Below are positions 8,591 to 17,729 of a stretch of DNA of 64,000 nucleotides, piece by piece. How positions within the stretch are numbered: position 1 is the first letter of the stretch; every line of letters starts with the position of its first letter. A model generated the notes under the pieces. It was not told where the DNA came from and made no database searches. It saw only the letters and a list, made by a program, of their open reading frames with translations. Both the position numbers and the translations under genes were made by a program. The stretch is from an uncultured Bacillaceae bacterium (GTDB taxonomy: Bacteria; Bacillota; Bacilli; Bacillales; Caldibacillaceae): contig CALGAD010000139.1 of the NCBI GenBank assembly GCA_937951955.1, positions 1 through 64,000 of the forward strand, read 5' to 3'.

Positions 8591-9352
8591 TTGCAAATCT
8601 TGGTGACAGGCTGTACGGGCAGGCTCGGCACAGCATTATTACAGCATCTTCAGGAATCCGATTATAGGGTGAAAATCACTTCGCGCAGAAAGCCGGAATA
8701 TGATGGAACATTTGCATGGGTTTATAGTGATTTGTTAACGGGTGAAGGGGTGGACGAGGCCGTACAGGATGTGGAAATCGTGATTCATGCGGCTACCAGT
8801 CCGAATCAATATACAAAAGAGATTGAGATTAATGGTTTTAGAAATCTTTTGAAGAAGCTGAACAAGGTTAAACATTTTATTTATCCATCTATTGTTGGTA
8901 TTGATTATATTCCTATGAAATATTTTCAATATAAACTGGAAGCAGAGCAATTGCTTGAAAATAGTTCTATTCCCTACACGATTGTTCGGGCAACACAGTT
9001 TCACGATTATGTAGAAGCAATGTTTTTATCAAAAACTTATTTCAATCGGTATTTCATTCCCGGCAAGATCCCTTTTCAAAGTTGTGCTGTTGAAGACTAT
9101 GCCAGGCATTTAATTGCGTTTCTAGACAAGGATCCTCAAGGGAGGGCAGATGATTTTGCCGGACCGGAAATCATGACATTAAAAGAAATGGCAGAATTGA
9201 AAATAAAGGTCTATCGAGAAAATAATAAAATTGTCAGTTTTGCCTTGCCAGGAAATCTATACAAAACATTCCGTGAAGGAAGAGGTACGAACCCCGAGCG
9301 GAAATTAGGGAAAATAACATTTGAGCAATATTTAAGAAAAAAGAAGGAATAA
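8591..9352 (+). CDS. NAD(P)-binding NmrA/SDR-like protein
   Basis: Rossmann-fold protein of 253 aa. The N-terminus MQILVTGCTGRLGTALL carries the GxxGxxG dinucleotide motif of atypical short-chain dehydrogenases. IVIHAATSPNQYTKE and FIYPSIVGID resemble the NmrA / NAD(P)H-binding group, which lacks the full catalytic YxxxK tetrad, although YFQYKLEAEQLL supplies a YxxxK-like element. TTG 8591 follows a GGGGGGATA ribosome site. It stands alone. It may be a redox sensor or an oxidoreductase; no substrate can be assigned. Confidence 0.78.
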   Translation: MQILVTGCTGRLGTALLQHLQESDYRVKITSRRKPEYDGTFAWVYSDLLTGEGVDEAVQDVEIVIHAATSPNQYTKEIEINGFRNLLKKLNKVKHFIYPSIVGIDYIPMKYFQYKLEAEQLLENSSIPYTIVRATQFHDYVEAMFLSKTYFNRYFIPGKIPFQSCAVEDYARHLIAFLDKDPQGRADDFAGPEIMTLKEMAELKIKVYRENNKIVSFALPGNLYKTFREGRGTNPERKLGKITFEQYLRKKKE

Positions 9353-9775
9353 AAAAGTAGTAGATTTGGGTGAATGGGAAAGTTAAATTAAATTTTCTTA
9401 AATGAATTTGTGAAAAGTAGCTCATAACAAAAAAATAAAGGTGGTTTTATAATATTCAATAAGTTGAGGGAAATTCAATCCGGATATGGAGCATGAATAG
9501 GGCGCAACTTCTGAAAGAATTCGCGAAACGGAACTTGCTACTCGCGAAAGGTAGATCCCAATTGGCGAAAGGTAGAAGGGAAAATACGAATGTAAAACCT
9601 TCAAGCGCGAAACGATAAGTAAGTTTTGCGAGAAGTAATCCGAATGTCGCGAAAAGATAGCGGAAAAGCGCGAAAGTAAGCGATGTATTTTTTAATTAAC
9701 TTTGCAACATATAAAGGGATTTTGTAATTGTTTTGTAAAGAAATTGAGCAAATGCGGAAATGAATCAAGTGAGAA
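9353..9775. repeat. Intergenic region with repeated GCGAAA-type motifs
   Basis: No gene is supported here. Between about 9521 and 9676 a short (C/T)(G)CGCGAAA motif recurs at irregular 20-40-base intervals (9521, 9543, 9564, 9605, 9646, 9668, plus a GCGAGAA variant near 9628). Spacers are unlike each other, so this is not a CRISPR array. Its role is unknown. Confidence 0.5.
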
Positions 9776-9804
9776 TTGACAGTTTATTCCTATATTTGTT
9801 ATAT
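9776..9804 (+). promoter_or_regulatory. Predicted SigA promoter of glpD
   Basis: TTGACA at 9776-9781 and TTATAT at 9799-9804 are separated by 17 bases. They sit about 35 bases before the leader hairpin and 145 bases before the glpD start. Confidence 0.7.
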
Positions 9805-9837
9805 TGAAAATAAGTAAATATTACGGTTGGAGAATGA

Positions 9838-9898
9838 AGAGAGACCAGGGTAATGCAACTTTCCAAAAAGGCGAATGCTGTAACCGGTCTCTCTTTTT
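9838..9898 (+). promoter_or_regulatory. Leader terminator of glpD (likely GlpP antitermination site)
   Basis: AGAGAGACC at 9838-9846 pairs perfectly with GGTCTCTCT at 9886-9894, followed by a T run. It lies between a promoter and the glpD start, so transcription should stop here unless relieved. In Bacillus subtilis glpD is controlled in just this way by the antiterminator GlpP with glycerol-3-phosphate. glpP itself is not in this window, so the regulator is inferred. Confidence 0.75.
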
Positions 9899-9946
9899 GT
9901 TTTGAAGAATTTCGCTGTTACTAAGGGAAGGGGAGGCGATTTCCAG

Positions 9947-11623
9947 ATGGCGAGTTTCCAGTTTTCCAGTAAATACAGGCAGAATATCCTGGAAACAATG
10001 GCGGATGAACAGCATGATGTGTTAATCATCGGCGGTGGTATAACCGGTGCCGGTATCGCCCTGGATGCGGTAACGCGCGGAATGAAAGTAGCCCTTGTGG
10101 ACATGCAAGATTTTGCTGCCGGTACATCGAGCCGTTCGACAAAACTTGTTCACGGAGGATTGCGTTATTTAAAAAATTTCGAGTTTACGATTGTAAAAGA
10201 GACCGGAAGAGAGCGAGCCATTGTTTATGAAAATGGTCCTCACGTCACTACCCCGGAATGGATGCTGCTGCCCTTTTATAAAGATGGGACTTTTGGCTAT
10301 TTCACGACTTCTATCGGATTATGGATGTATGACCATCTGGCCGGAGTGAAAAGGGAAGAACGCCGGGCCATGTTATCTGTCGAGGAAACGTTAAAAAAGG
10401 AGCCGCTATTAAAACGGGATGGTCTTTTGGGCGGTGGCTATTACGTGGAATATAAAACCGACGATGCTCGATTAACTATCGAAGTATTGAAAAAGGCCGT
10501 GGAAAAAGGAGCATTGGCGATTAACTATACGAAAGCGATTGCGTTCATTTATGATGAAAACCGAAAAATAATCGGTGCGAAAGTTCGGGATGTTTTCACC
10601 GACAAAGAATATGATATTGTTGCCCATAAAGTCGTCAATGCAACCGGTCCCTGGGTAGAGGAAGTAAGAGATCTCGATTATTCCACATACAACAAACGAT
10701 TACAGCTTACAAAAGGGATTCATCTCGTATTTGATCAGTCGGTATTTCCTTTGCGCCAGGCGGTCTATTTTGATACCCCGGATGGGCGGATGGTTTTTGC
10801 CATTCCAAGGAGCGGAAAAACGTACGTAGGAACAACGGACACCGTGTATACAGAGGATAAAGCCCATCCGAAAATGACAGTTGCCGATCGGGATTACTTA
10901 TTGCAGGCGATTCACTATATTTTTCCGGATGTAAAAATAACGAAAGAAGATGTAGAATCAAGCTGGGCCGGTATCCGCCCCTTAATTTACGAAGCAGGGA
11001 AAGACCCCTCGGAGATTTCCCGGAAGGATGAAATCTGGGTTGGCGAAAGCGGTCTTATCAATCTTGCGGGTGGAAAGCTGACCGGTTATCGCAAAATGGC
11101 AGAAGACGTTGTTGATCTTATCGCACAGCAATTCCAGGAAGAATCGAATCGAGCATTTCAAGCGTGTCAAACCAAACATTTACCGATTTCCGGCGGTGAT
11201 ATTGGTGGATCGAAAAATTTACAAAACTTTATTGACGAGAAATCCCGGGAAGCAACGCAGTACGGTTTAACAGAGGAAGAAGGCAGGCATCTTGCCCGGA
11301 AGTACGGAGCGAATGTCGAACAATTATTTCTTTATGCGAATGAAGCCAGAGTTGAGAATCACTACTTACCGCCTTTCGTTTATGCCCAGTACAAATATGC
11401 TCTAGAAGAGGAAATGATTGCAAAACCAGTGGATTTCTTTATTAGAAGAACGGGAGCCTTGTTTTTCGCCATTGAGTGGGTTCGACAATGGAAAGAACCG
11501 ATTATCGAACAAATGGCTAAAGATTTAGGCTGGACGGAAGAAATAAAGGATGCGTATATGCAAGAGTTAGAAAAGGAATTACAGGATGCAACAACGCCCA
11601 TCGATGAAGGAGTTCCTGTGTAA
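9947..11623 (+). CDS. glpD: Aerobic glycerol-3-phosphate dehydrogenase
   Basis: FAD-dependent membrane-associated enzyme that oxidises glycerol-3-phosphate to dihydroxyacetone phosphate and feeds electrons to menaquinone. The FAD motif GGGITGAG is at residues 29-36. The GlpD/GlpO segments [41 protein letters not shown] and [20 protein letters not shown] are all present. Length is 558 aa, as in Bacillus GlpD. ATG 9947 follows GGGGAGGCGAT. The gene is monocistronic between its leader hairpin and a terminator. Confidence 0.96.
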   Translation: MASFQFSSKYRQNILETMADEQHDVLIIGGGITGAGIALDAVTRGMKVALVDMQDFAAGTSSRSTKLVHGGLRYLKNFEFTIVKETGRERAIVYENGPHVTTPEWMLLPFYKDGTFGYFTTSIGLWMYDHLAGVKREERRAMLSVEETLKKEPLLKRDGLLGGGYYVEYKTDDARLTIEVLKKAVEKGALAINYTKAIAFIYDENRKIIGAKVRDVFTDKEYDIVAHKVVNATGPWVEEVRDLDYSTYNKRLQLTKGIHLVFDQSVFPLRQAVYFDTPDGRMVFAIPRSGKTYVGTTDTVYTEDKAHPKMTVADRDYLLQAIHYIFPDVKITKEDVESSWAGIRPLIYEAGKDPSEISRKDEIWVGESGLINLAGGKLTGYRKMAEDVVDLIAQQFQEESNRAFQACQTKHLPISGGDIGGSKNLQNFIDEKSREATQYGLTEEEGRHLARKYGANVEQLFLYANEARVENHYLPPFVYAQYKYALEEEMIAKPVDFFIRRTGALFFAIEWVRQWKEPIIEQMAKDLGWTEEIKDAYMQELEKELQDATTPIDEGVPV

Positions 11624-11628
11624 CATAA

Positions 11629-11676
11629 AAAAGGAAAGCCATCTCAATTTATCTTGAGTTGCCGGCTTTCCTTTAT
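11629..11676 (+). terminator. Terminator after glpD
   Basis: AAAGGAAAGCC and GGCTTTCCTTTATTT form a strong stem around a 23-base loop that itself holds a CTCAA/TTGAG pair. The A-rich left flank and T-rich right flank let it work for both strands, fitting the convergent gene downstream. Confidence 0.8.
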
Positions 11677-11703
11677 TTCTTGCAAGATTATCGGTGTATG
11701 TTG

Positions 11704-12264
11704 TTAGTGATTTTCCTTTTGAAAAACTAGTTTTCTTTTATAATCGACATGAAGCAAAACAACGAGTGTCGTAAGCAGAAGTACCATGGTTAAAGGAATA
11801 TGCCATAAAAAGTGGGTATGAACGAATGCGGAAATCACGAAGATAAGGACACTCATTATCGGGGCCAACAAGTAGTAGGCATTTGCCCGGTAAAGCCAGC
11901 CAAAGGGGAAAAAATGGGCCCCGGCAATGATGGCGAAGAAACTAACCATTTCCTCTGGACTGTTGAACAATGCCCAAAATATGAGTGGAAAATACATCAC
12001 CTGGGCGAGATTCAGGTACAGGCCTAATGTTCCTAGCGGATTGTCTTTGCTTTTCCAATCAGCGTTGATGATTTTTGAGATGAAGACAGCTAGTGGAAAT
12101 AACAATGCTGTAACCGAAAGCATGAATATATTTTGAAATTTTAATTCGATGGGAAGCACATAGATGATCGTAATGATTATCCAGACGACGATTCCTGAAA
12201 GGAGAAAAGCCAAACCATTTTTACTGCGCAATGAAAGATTCATTTGCAAATCAACTAAATTCAT
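11704..12264 (-). CDS. Six-TM membrane protein, DUF7010-like
   Basis: Integral membrane protein of 186 aa with six predicted helices (first GLAFLLSGIVVWIIITIIY, last PLTMVLLLTTLVVLL). It resembles the uncharacterised DUF7010 group, but I recognise it only loosely. Start ATG 12264 is preceded on the minus strand by AAGAGGAGGATTTT; upstream in-frame codons have no ribosome site. A conserved-looking FFAIIAGAHFFPFGWLY lies in the fourth helix. Function unknown. It converges with glpD. Confidence 0.72.
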   Translation of the reverse strand: MNLVDLQMNLSLRSKNGLAFLLSGIVVWIIITIIYVLPIELKFQNIFMLSVTALLFPLAVFISKIINADWKSKDNPLGTLGLYLNLAQVMYFPLIFWALFNSPEEMVSFFAIIAGAHFFPFGWLYRANAYYLLAPIMSVLIFVISAFVHTHFLWHIPLTMVLLLTTLVVLLHVDYKRKLVFQKENH

Positions 12265-12547
12265 AAAATCCTCCTCTTTACAATCAATAATTGTACTTTG
12301 TGGTTCGCGATTTCGGACAGGTAATGAAGCGTATGCAAATCCATGCGTCAGAAAGATTGAAAAGAGAACGTTCATGGTTTTCATTTTATAATCTATTTCT
12401 ACGTCACAAGTTAAAAGCCTTGTTTTTATTGTATGTTTCGTACCGGAGAATTTGTCACGATATATTCAATGATTTAAATTTTTATGCATTGTGATAATGA
12501 TATAATTATTATGAACTTGTAAGCATTTAAACAAGGGGGAATTTCCT

Positions 12548-13060
12548 ATTAGTAGAAAGGCTTTCATTTTATTCGTCACATTATTATTGTTAATCATACT
12601 TTTCTTCGGTCTTCTATATCCAAGACTCCTCCAAAATACTGGCGAGGAAGAAACGCCTCTTTCAGAGGAAGAGCAACAATTAGTAAATGAAGCAAGAGCT
12701 GTCGTAGAAAGATTTAATGGAATATATATTGCACAATCAGAAGAAGAATTTTCAAGGATTATTGAAGATACATGGCTTGATGCAGAGGATGTCCAGGAAA
12801 GTATGCGCGAAATTTTCCACAATGCGCAAGAATCGGGATATGTTGATCTGGAAATTAGCTTTGCTGATGAATCGATCGTGAGAGCGGACAATGAGGATGC
12901 CTTTATGTACAAGGCGACGATGTTTATAAAAATAACAAAAGAAGATGGTATGTATGACGAGTATAATCTAGAAGCCGAATACTATTTTAAAAAAGCGAAT
13001 GACGGCTCTTATAAATTGGAAGAAATTAAAACGATTGACAATTCGACGATGCCCAAATAA
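12548..13060 (+). CDS. Membrane-anchored extracytoplasmic protein, unknown function, ATT start
   Basis: A 170-aa product with a short basic N-terminus and one membrane helix (SRKAFILFVTLLLLIILFF), then an acidic outside domain ending in YKLEEIKTIDNSTMPK. No ATG, GTG or TTG precedes the helix in frame. The good ribosome site AAGGGGGA is 8 bases before an ATT codon at 12548, so I infer an ATT start. TTG 12587 would cut the helix in half. The NTF2-like C-terminal pattern suggests a small secreted or anchored domain. Family not recognised. Confidence 0.65.
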   Translation: MSRKAFILFVTLLLLIILFFGLLYPRLLQNTGEEETPLSEEEQQLVNEARAVVERFNGIYIAQSEEEFSRIIEDTWLDAEDVQESMREIFHNAQESGYVDLEISFADESIVRADNEDAFMYKATMFIKITKEDGMYDEYNLEAEYYFKKANDGSYKLEEIKTIDNSTMPK

Positions 13061-13066
13061 TGAAGG

Positions 13067-13101
13067 AAAGGTGCTTCTCGAAACGAGAAAGCACCTTTTT
13101 T
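13067..13101. terminator. Bidirectional terminator
   Basis: AAGGTGCTTCTCG / CGAGAAAGCACCTTTTTT with an AAA loop, between two convergent genes. The left flank GAAGGAAAGG gives only a weak T-tract for the opposite strand. Confidence 0.8.
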
Positions 13102-13132
13102 AATGAGTGCGTTTAATATTCAAGGGCTTTTT

Positions 13133-14062
13133 TTATATGAGCAAGAAAATAATGGGTAGTGTTACTAGACAAAGGATTGTCGAGAGGGTTGTGGATTTTG
13201 CGGCAAACTCTTCATCGCCACCATATTCATGGGCGAGTAGTGTTGTATTCGCTGCAATCGGCATGGCGTTTAAAATGGCCAGTACTGAAATCATTAATTC
13301 ATTTCCATTGAGAGGAAGAACTTTTAACAACATAATAAAGGCAATCGGTGCGACCAGGAGGCGGACAAAATTAATGGCATATTGCGTTCGATTCGTGAAA
13401 ATGTCCCGCAGCGGAAATTCGCTTAAGGTGAGACCGATGATTAACATCGCTATAGGGGTCGTCATATCCCCGACCATGCCGGCTAAACCCCGGATAAATC
13501 CGGGAATCGGAATTTGGGTAAAGTAAACGAAGAGCCCGAGAAAAACCGCAATCATCACATTGTTAAGGAAAATATCACGCCATTTAATCGTCCCCCGCTT
13601 TTTACCCCTGGAAATCATCAAAATGCCGATAGAATAGAAGAGTAAATTAAAGGCAATGTTATTGAACGACGCCAAAAATAGACCTTTTTCCCCGTACATC
13701 GCCTGGATAACCGGAAATCCCATGAAACCAACATTGGAAAAAGTAGCGGCTACGAGCCAGACACCTTCATATTCCCGTTTAACTTTAAATACTTTCATAA
13801 ATAAATAGCCAATCAGAAAACAAATGGCCATGCCGACAATCGTTAATAGAAAGGTAAGAACACCGATTTTCAGGAAGGCAGGCTGAAATGGTTGGGCAAG
13901 CGCGTGAAAAAGCATGGCCGGCAAAGTGACTTTTAATAATAGGAATGACAAATTATTCTTGAATTCCTCAGATACGTATTTCTTATAACCGATGATAAAT
14001 CCAATGATAATGATGATTAAAAATATCAATAAATTTTCCAGAAGAACAAACAGTTGCTGCAT
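13133..14062 (-). CDS. AEC family (auxin efflux carrier-like) transporter
   Basis: Permease of 309 aa with about ten hydrophobic helices. The AEC/Mem_trans pattern is visible: N-terminal IIIIGFIIGYKKYVSEEF, LLVKVTLP-like LLLKVTLPAMLF, and ATFSNVGFMGFPVIQAMYG, where the NxxFxGxP element is typical. Bacterial members export or import small organic acids such as malate or malonate. The substrate here is unknown. ATG 14062 has GAGAGGATC upstream. It stands alone. Confidence 0.85.
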   Translation of the reverse strand: MQQLFVLLENLLIFLIIIIIGFIIGYKKYVSEEFKNNLSFLLLKVTLPAMLFHALAQPFQPAFLKIGVLTFLLTIVGMAICFLIGYLFMKVFKVKREYEGVWLVAATFSNVGFMGFPVIQAMYGEKGLFLASFNNIAFNLLFYSIGILMISRGKKRGTIKWRDIFLNNVMIAVFLGLFVYFTQIPIPGFIRGLAGMVGDMTTPIAMLIIGLTLSEFPLRDIFTNRTQYAINFVRLLVAPIAFIMLLKVLPLNGNELMISVLAILNAMPIAANTTLLAHEYGGDEEFAAKSTTLSTILCLVTLPIIFLLI

Positions 14063-14369
14063 GGAACAGATCCTCTCTTTTTATCATGAAGTTCGTTACG
14101 TTGATTCGTAAATTTTTTAACTCGACTGGAAATGGTGATGGCGAAGGTGAATCAGCGGCTCAATTGGAACGAGAAATAAGATTCGGCAAAATCGGATAAC
14201 AAATATTAGTTTAGCTAAAAGTAGTGAGGATGCCAAATTTTTTTTACATAATGAGAGCTAACCAATCTTCTTTCGAACGAACCTTTCGAGAGTATAATCT
14301 TTAGCAATAATTGGAAAAATACTATAATGGCGGTCGAACATCTTGAAGGAAACATGGGAGGCAACGATT
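14063..14369. other. Intergenic region, no gene seen
   Basis: About 300 AT-rich bases between divergent genes. I find no supported ORF or clear hairpin; promoters for both sides must lie here. Confidence 0.5.
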
Positions 14370-14918
14370 TTGCTGGAGCCGATACTGATTATTGTCATGC
14401 AATTCATCATTGTCCCGCTGACCACTTTACGGACGATTTTTGTTGTCAAAGGGCGGGTCAGCCTTGCTTCGATATTGGGCGGAATTGAAGCGTTAATTTA
14501 TGTAATCAGCTTGAGTATTATTTTCTCCGATTTATCGAACTACGCGAATATGATTGCATATGCCCTTGGCTACGCGGGTGGTGTCATTTTAGGTGGGAAA
14601 GTAGAACAAAAATTAGCCATCGGTTATCGCACGGTAAACGTAAGTCTGATGAATAAAAACGACGGATTAATTGAAACGTTAAGAAATCACGGTTTCGGGG
14701 TTACTGTTTTTGAGGGGGAAGGAAGAGGAGGAGAAAAGCGGTATCGAATCGATATTTTAGTGAAACGGAATCGCGAACAGGAGCTGATGGAACTTCTGGA
14801 AAAGGAAGCACCGAAAGCTTTCGTTGTGGCGTACGAACCGACTAATTTAAAAGGTGGATACTTGGTAAAAAGTATGAAACGAAAAGCAAAACTCCTCCAA
14901 AATCAAAAAATGACTTAA
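14370..14918 (+). CDS. UPF0316 / DUF2179 membrane protein
   Basis: Protein of 182 aa with three N-terminal helices (LIIVMQFIIVPLTTLRTIFV, ALIYVISLSIIF, IAYALGYAGGVILG) and a cytoplasmic DUF2179 domain (GFGVTVFEGEGRGGEKRYRI, then VKRNREQELMELL). This is the UPF0316 (YebE) architecture. The related YitT-type DUF2179 proteins are also uncharacterised. I chose TTG 14370, 8 bases after GGGAGG; TTG at 14343 is in frame but has no site. Function unknown; the soluble domain resembles a small ferredoxin-like regulatory fold. Confidence 0.83.
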   Translation: MLEPILIIVMQFIIVPLTTLRTIFVVKGRVSLASILGGIEALIYVISLSIIFSDLSNYANMIAYALGYAGGVILGGKVEQKLAIGYRTVNVSLMNKNDGLIETLRNHGFGVTVFEGEGRGGEKRYRIDILVKRNREQELMELLEKEAPKAFVVAYEPTNLKGGYLVKSMKRKAKLLQNQKMT

Positions 14919-15154
14919 AAACGAAATGATCGTAGCGGGAATTTCGAAACGATCCATGCTTCGTTGTGAAAGCAATGACAATCAAGTTTTCCATACATAT
15001 TCTTATTCAAAGAAAATAATTGGTTAAAATTGTGAACAGAACAAAGAAATTTGTAGAAATATCGCCCGGAAAGCAGGTGTTTTTGAATAATAATCGAAAT
15101 ATAAAGAATTAAGGAATCAGCGTTTGTTTTTCTATCGGGGAGAGGCGGGAGACA

Positions 15155-15244
15155 ATGAAAAAATTAGTGGATCGAATTATCCTGGGTATTATTTTGCTTA
15201 TGGTGTTGATAATTGTCTTCAAGTTAGTGAACGGGGATATTTAG
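15155..15244 (+). CDS. Possible 29-aa single-helix membrane microprotein
   Basis: ATG AAA AAA TTA begins a 29-codon frame whose product is two lysines followed by a membrane helix (DRIILGIILLMVLIIVF) and a short polar tail, ending at TAG 15242. GAGAGGCGGGAG precedes it. The strongly membrane-like composition argues against chance, but I know no family and length is minimal. It lies 145 bases before a secreted protein gene. Confidence 0.4.
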   Translation: MKKLVDRIILGIILLMVLIIVFKLVNGDI

Positions 15245-15388
15245 GAAGTTCTAACGGGAAAACGACAGACAATATTTGCAAAACTTATTTTCACAATTTT
15301 TCAACGGTATCTTCCTGGCGCATATTTCCAAAGTTAGCAACGAATAATAACAAAAATGCCTGCAATAACGATATGCGAGGGAAGATAC

Positions 15389-15949
15389 ATGCGTCGAATC
15401 CAGATGAAAAAGATCATTTACCTTTTCTACATGCTTATCTTAGTTTCCGTTATTTTTGTCCATATGGGACAGGCTAGTCTGGCAAACGGGGTATATGACC
15501 AAAATACGGCAATTCCTGTAGCGATCTTTCAGTCCGGTGAAGAACGAAGTGAAGGACGAGAGGATGAAACATTAGTTCGAGAAGTCGTTGCACGATTTGG
15601 GGAGCAATTACAAAAGGTCTCCTTGCTGGCACCGGATGATACGATTCGGGAAAGTATCCGGGAATACTATAGCGATTTGCTTACACCGACATTGCTGCAA
15701 CAGTGGTTGGAGAATCCACGCAGTGCTCCTGGGAGATGGACGTCAAGCCCCTGGCCGAAACGCATTGATATAGAAAGTATGCAAAGAACGGATAAAGATG
15801 CGTTTGCGGTTCAGGGTAAAATCATCGAAGTGACGAGTGCCGATAAAAAATCAGGAGCTGTAGCGGCAAAAAGGGCCATCATGTTAAAAGTCATTCGGCT
15901 TGAGGGACGCTGGCTGATCGATCAAGTCAAGCTCGGCGATTATGAATAA
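15389..15949 (+). CDS. Secreted or membrane-anchored protein of unknown function
   Basis: A 186-aa product with a signal-like N-terminus (MRRIQMKKIIYLFYMLILVS) and an exported domain of about 150 residues ending in RLEGRWLIDQVKLGDYE. That tail is like the last strand of NTF2-type or DUF3993-like lipoprotein domains (a Trp followed by alternating polar and hydrophobic residues). No lipobox Cys. ATG 15389 follows GCGAGGGAAGAT. Family not recognised. A strong terminator follows. Confidence 0.7.
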   Translation: MRRIQMKKIIYLFYMLILVSVIFVHMGQASLANGVYDQNTAIPVAIFQSGEERSEGREDETLVREVVARFGEQLQKVSLLAPDDTIRESIREYYSDLLTPTLLQQWLENPRSAPGRWTSSPWPKRIDIESMQRTDKDAFAVQGKIIEVTSADKKSGAVAAKRAIMLKVIRLEGRWLIDQVKLGDYE

Positions 15950-15968
15950 GATTGCATTGTATAGAAAA

Positions 15969-16027
15969 ATTCCCCACAATCTAGTCCCCTGAAAGTATTT
16001 TGGGGACTGGATTGTGGGGATTTTTTA
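15969..16027. terminator. Strong bidirectional terminator
   Basis: CCCCACAATCTAGTCCCC and GGGGACTGGATTGTGGGG form an 18-bp stem with a single mismatch (A opposite G). It is flanked by A5 on the left and T6 on the right. It ends both the secreted-protein gene and the convergent nucleoside phosphorylase gene. Confidence 0.9.
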
Positions 16028-16846
16028 TGCAAGTTTTTCTAAAATACCTTTGATTAACCGAACAAATTGATCTTTTGCCTTATTGGCCACCTCAATAACT
16101 TCCTCATGGCTTAAAGGTGTTTCGAGAATACCGCTAGCCATGTTCGTTAAGCATGAGATGCCCAATACATTCATTCCGCCGTGGGAGGCGACAATAGTTT
16201 CCGGAACAGTGGACATTCCGCACGCATCTCCACCGAGGATACGAATCATGCGGACTTCTGCCGGCGTTTCATATGATGGTCCGGTCCACCAGGCATAAAC
16301 ACCCTGTTTGAGTGAAATATTTAAACTTTTCGCTACATCAAGGGCAAGATTTTGTAATTCCTTCGTATAAATCCGGGAAGAATCAGGGAAACGGGGGCCG
16401 AGTTCATCGTTATTCCGACCGATCAATGGGTTTCTCCCTGTTAAATTAATGTGATCGGTGATCAACATCAAATCTCCGGGTGAAAAATCCGTATTTACCG
16501 CACCGGCTGCGTTAGTAATAATAACGGTTTCAATCCCGAGTGCTTTCATCACCCGAATCGGGAAGGTTACTTCATCGAGGGTAAACCCTTCATAAAAATG
16601 AAAACGTCCTTTCATGGCGGCAACCGTCACGCCCGCTAATTTACCAATAACGAGTTCATTGGCATGACCGACCGCTGACGATTGGGCAAAGTGGGGAATT
16701 TCATGATAAGGAATCGCCACGGCATCTTCAATTTCCCCGGCCATGACACCAAGACCGGAGCCGAGAACGAGTCCGACGGTCGGTTTGTGATCGGTCTTTG
16801 ACTGGATAAATTCTTTCGCTTCTAAAATATCTTTTGTTTGGTGCAT
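16025..16846 (-). CDS. punA: Purine nucleoside phosphorylase (family 2, trimeric type)
   Basis: Cleaves purine nucleosides with phosphate to base and (deoxy)ribose-1-phosphate in salvage. The 273-aa product has the PNP signatures GLVLGSGLGVMAGEIED (phosphate loop), GHANELVIGKLAG, MKGRFHFYEGF, the base-site element ITNAAGAVN, and DACGMSTVPETIVASH near the C-terminus. This is the guanosine/inosine-type enzyme called PupG/PunA in Bacillus. ATG 16846 has TAGGAGGTAATAAC directly upstream; the longer in-frame extension to 17044 has no ribosome site and overlaps an upstream gene. Confidence 0.94.
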   Translation of the reverse strand: MHQTKDILEAKEFIQSKTDHKPTVGLVLGSGLGVMAGEIEDAVAIPYHEIPHFAQSSAVGHANELVIGKLAGVTVAAMKGRFHFYEGFTLDEVTFPIRVMKALGIETVIITNAAGAVNTDFSPGDLMLITDHINLTGRNPLIGRNNDELGPRFPDSSRIYTKELQNLALDVAKSLNISLKQGVYAWWTGPSYETPAEVRMIRILGGDACGMSTVPETIVASHGGMNVLGISCLTNMASGILETPLSHEEVIEVANKAKDQFVRLIKGILEKLA

Positions 16847-17016
16847 GTTATTACCTCCTATGTTGTACAAGCCAATGTATCCACCGCTATTGTACGCGTT
16901 TTCTCCATGAAGTGCAATGACGAACTCGTGAACTATATAACATAAATCCCCAAAAAACGATTCTCCAGCAAAAAATTTAGAGAACATATTCGTTCGGCGT
17001 CTGGAGGTTGCTCCTG

Positions 17017-17553
17017 CTATTTTGTATACCGATTCGCATAGCAACTAGCTACAAACGCTTCCGGTTTGATCTTTGGCTCAACACCGATGGATTCCATCCG
17101 GGCAACCATTTCTTTAACGAACCGTCTCGTTTTATTTCTCCGGCCGGCACCGATATCAATATGTCCTTCAATTGTAAAGTTTGCTCCTTTATATATGTGG
17201 GGGAGAACGATATCGATTAATTGGTCCTTTCGTTCTTCTGTAAACAAGGAGACTACTTCTTCGGTTAAGGTCGTTTCATAAGAGATGCGCTCGTGGAGAT
17301 TCGTCATTTTCCGGGGAACAATCGTTTTGCGAATACAGGCCCAGGCTCCCTTAGTTTCGCGTTGAATTACGATTCCGGTGATAAATTTCGTATAATTTTT
17401 ATGGACCTGGGAATCGGTTCCGAACATGAGCCGGAAATTTCCGAGCGGATCTTTTTTCATAAACTGGATAATGTTATGAAACACCTGTTCAAAACTCATA
17501 TTTTTTTGACTGAGATTTTGAAAATTTCCGGTGACTATTCTCGATTCATCCAT
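17017..17553 (-). CDS. ykuK: YkuK family RNase H-like protein (DUF458)
   Basis: Protein of 178 aa. The DUF458 pattern is present: FGTDSQVH near residue 45, TGIVIQRETKGAW, then HIDIGAGRRNKTRRFVKEMVARM and GVEPKIKPEAFVASCYANRYTK at the C-terminus. The family is predicted to have an RNase H-like fold with acidic residues placed as in nucleases, but no activity is established. ATG 17553 follows AAAAGGAAGAGCAAC. The gene points the same way as punA with 170 bases between them. Confidence 0.86.
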   Translation of the reverse strand: MDESRIVTGNFQNLSQKNMSFEQVFHNIIQFMKKDPLGNFRLMFGTDSQVHKNYTKFITGIVIQRETKGAWACIRKTIVPRKMTNLHERISYETTLTEEVVSLFTEERKDQLIDIVLPHIYKGANFTIEGHIDIGAGRRNKTRRFVKEMVARMESIGVEPKIKPEAFVASCYANRYTK

Positions 17554-17729
17554 GTTGCTCTTCCTTTTTCCACCTTTATTCGGAATTATTAACAGTATAT
17601 TCAATTTGCAAATAATCAACCTTGTTTTTTTGTACAGTTTTTATTAGGAATCTTTCCGCAACCGTTAATATTGCAAAAATAAGGTGTTGATTCTAAACTG
17701 GAGATAGAATAGAAAAAGGGGTTGGGGAA

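Noticed and set aside
9521..9676. CRISPR array
   Set aside because: Repeats are only 6-8 bases, spacing is irregular, and there are no cas genes.
15124..15477. 117-codon frame over the microprotein and signal peptide region
   Set aside because: Composition is not protein-like, no ribosome site, and it overlaps two better-supported frames.
16847..17044. 66-codon N-terminal extension of the nucleoside phosphorylase
   Set aside because: Runs over the real ribosome site TAGGAGGTAATAAC and overlaps ykuK; no homology to the family.
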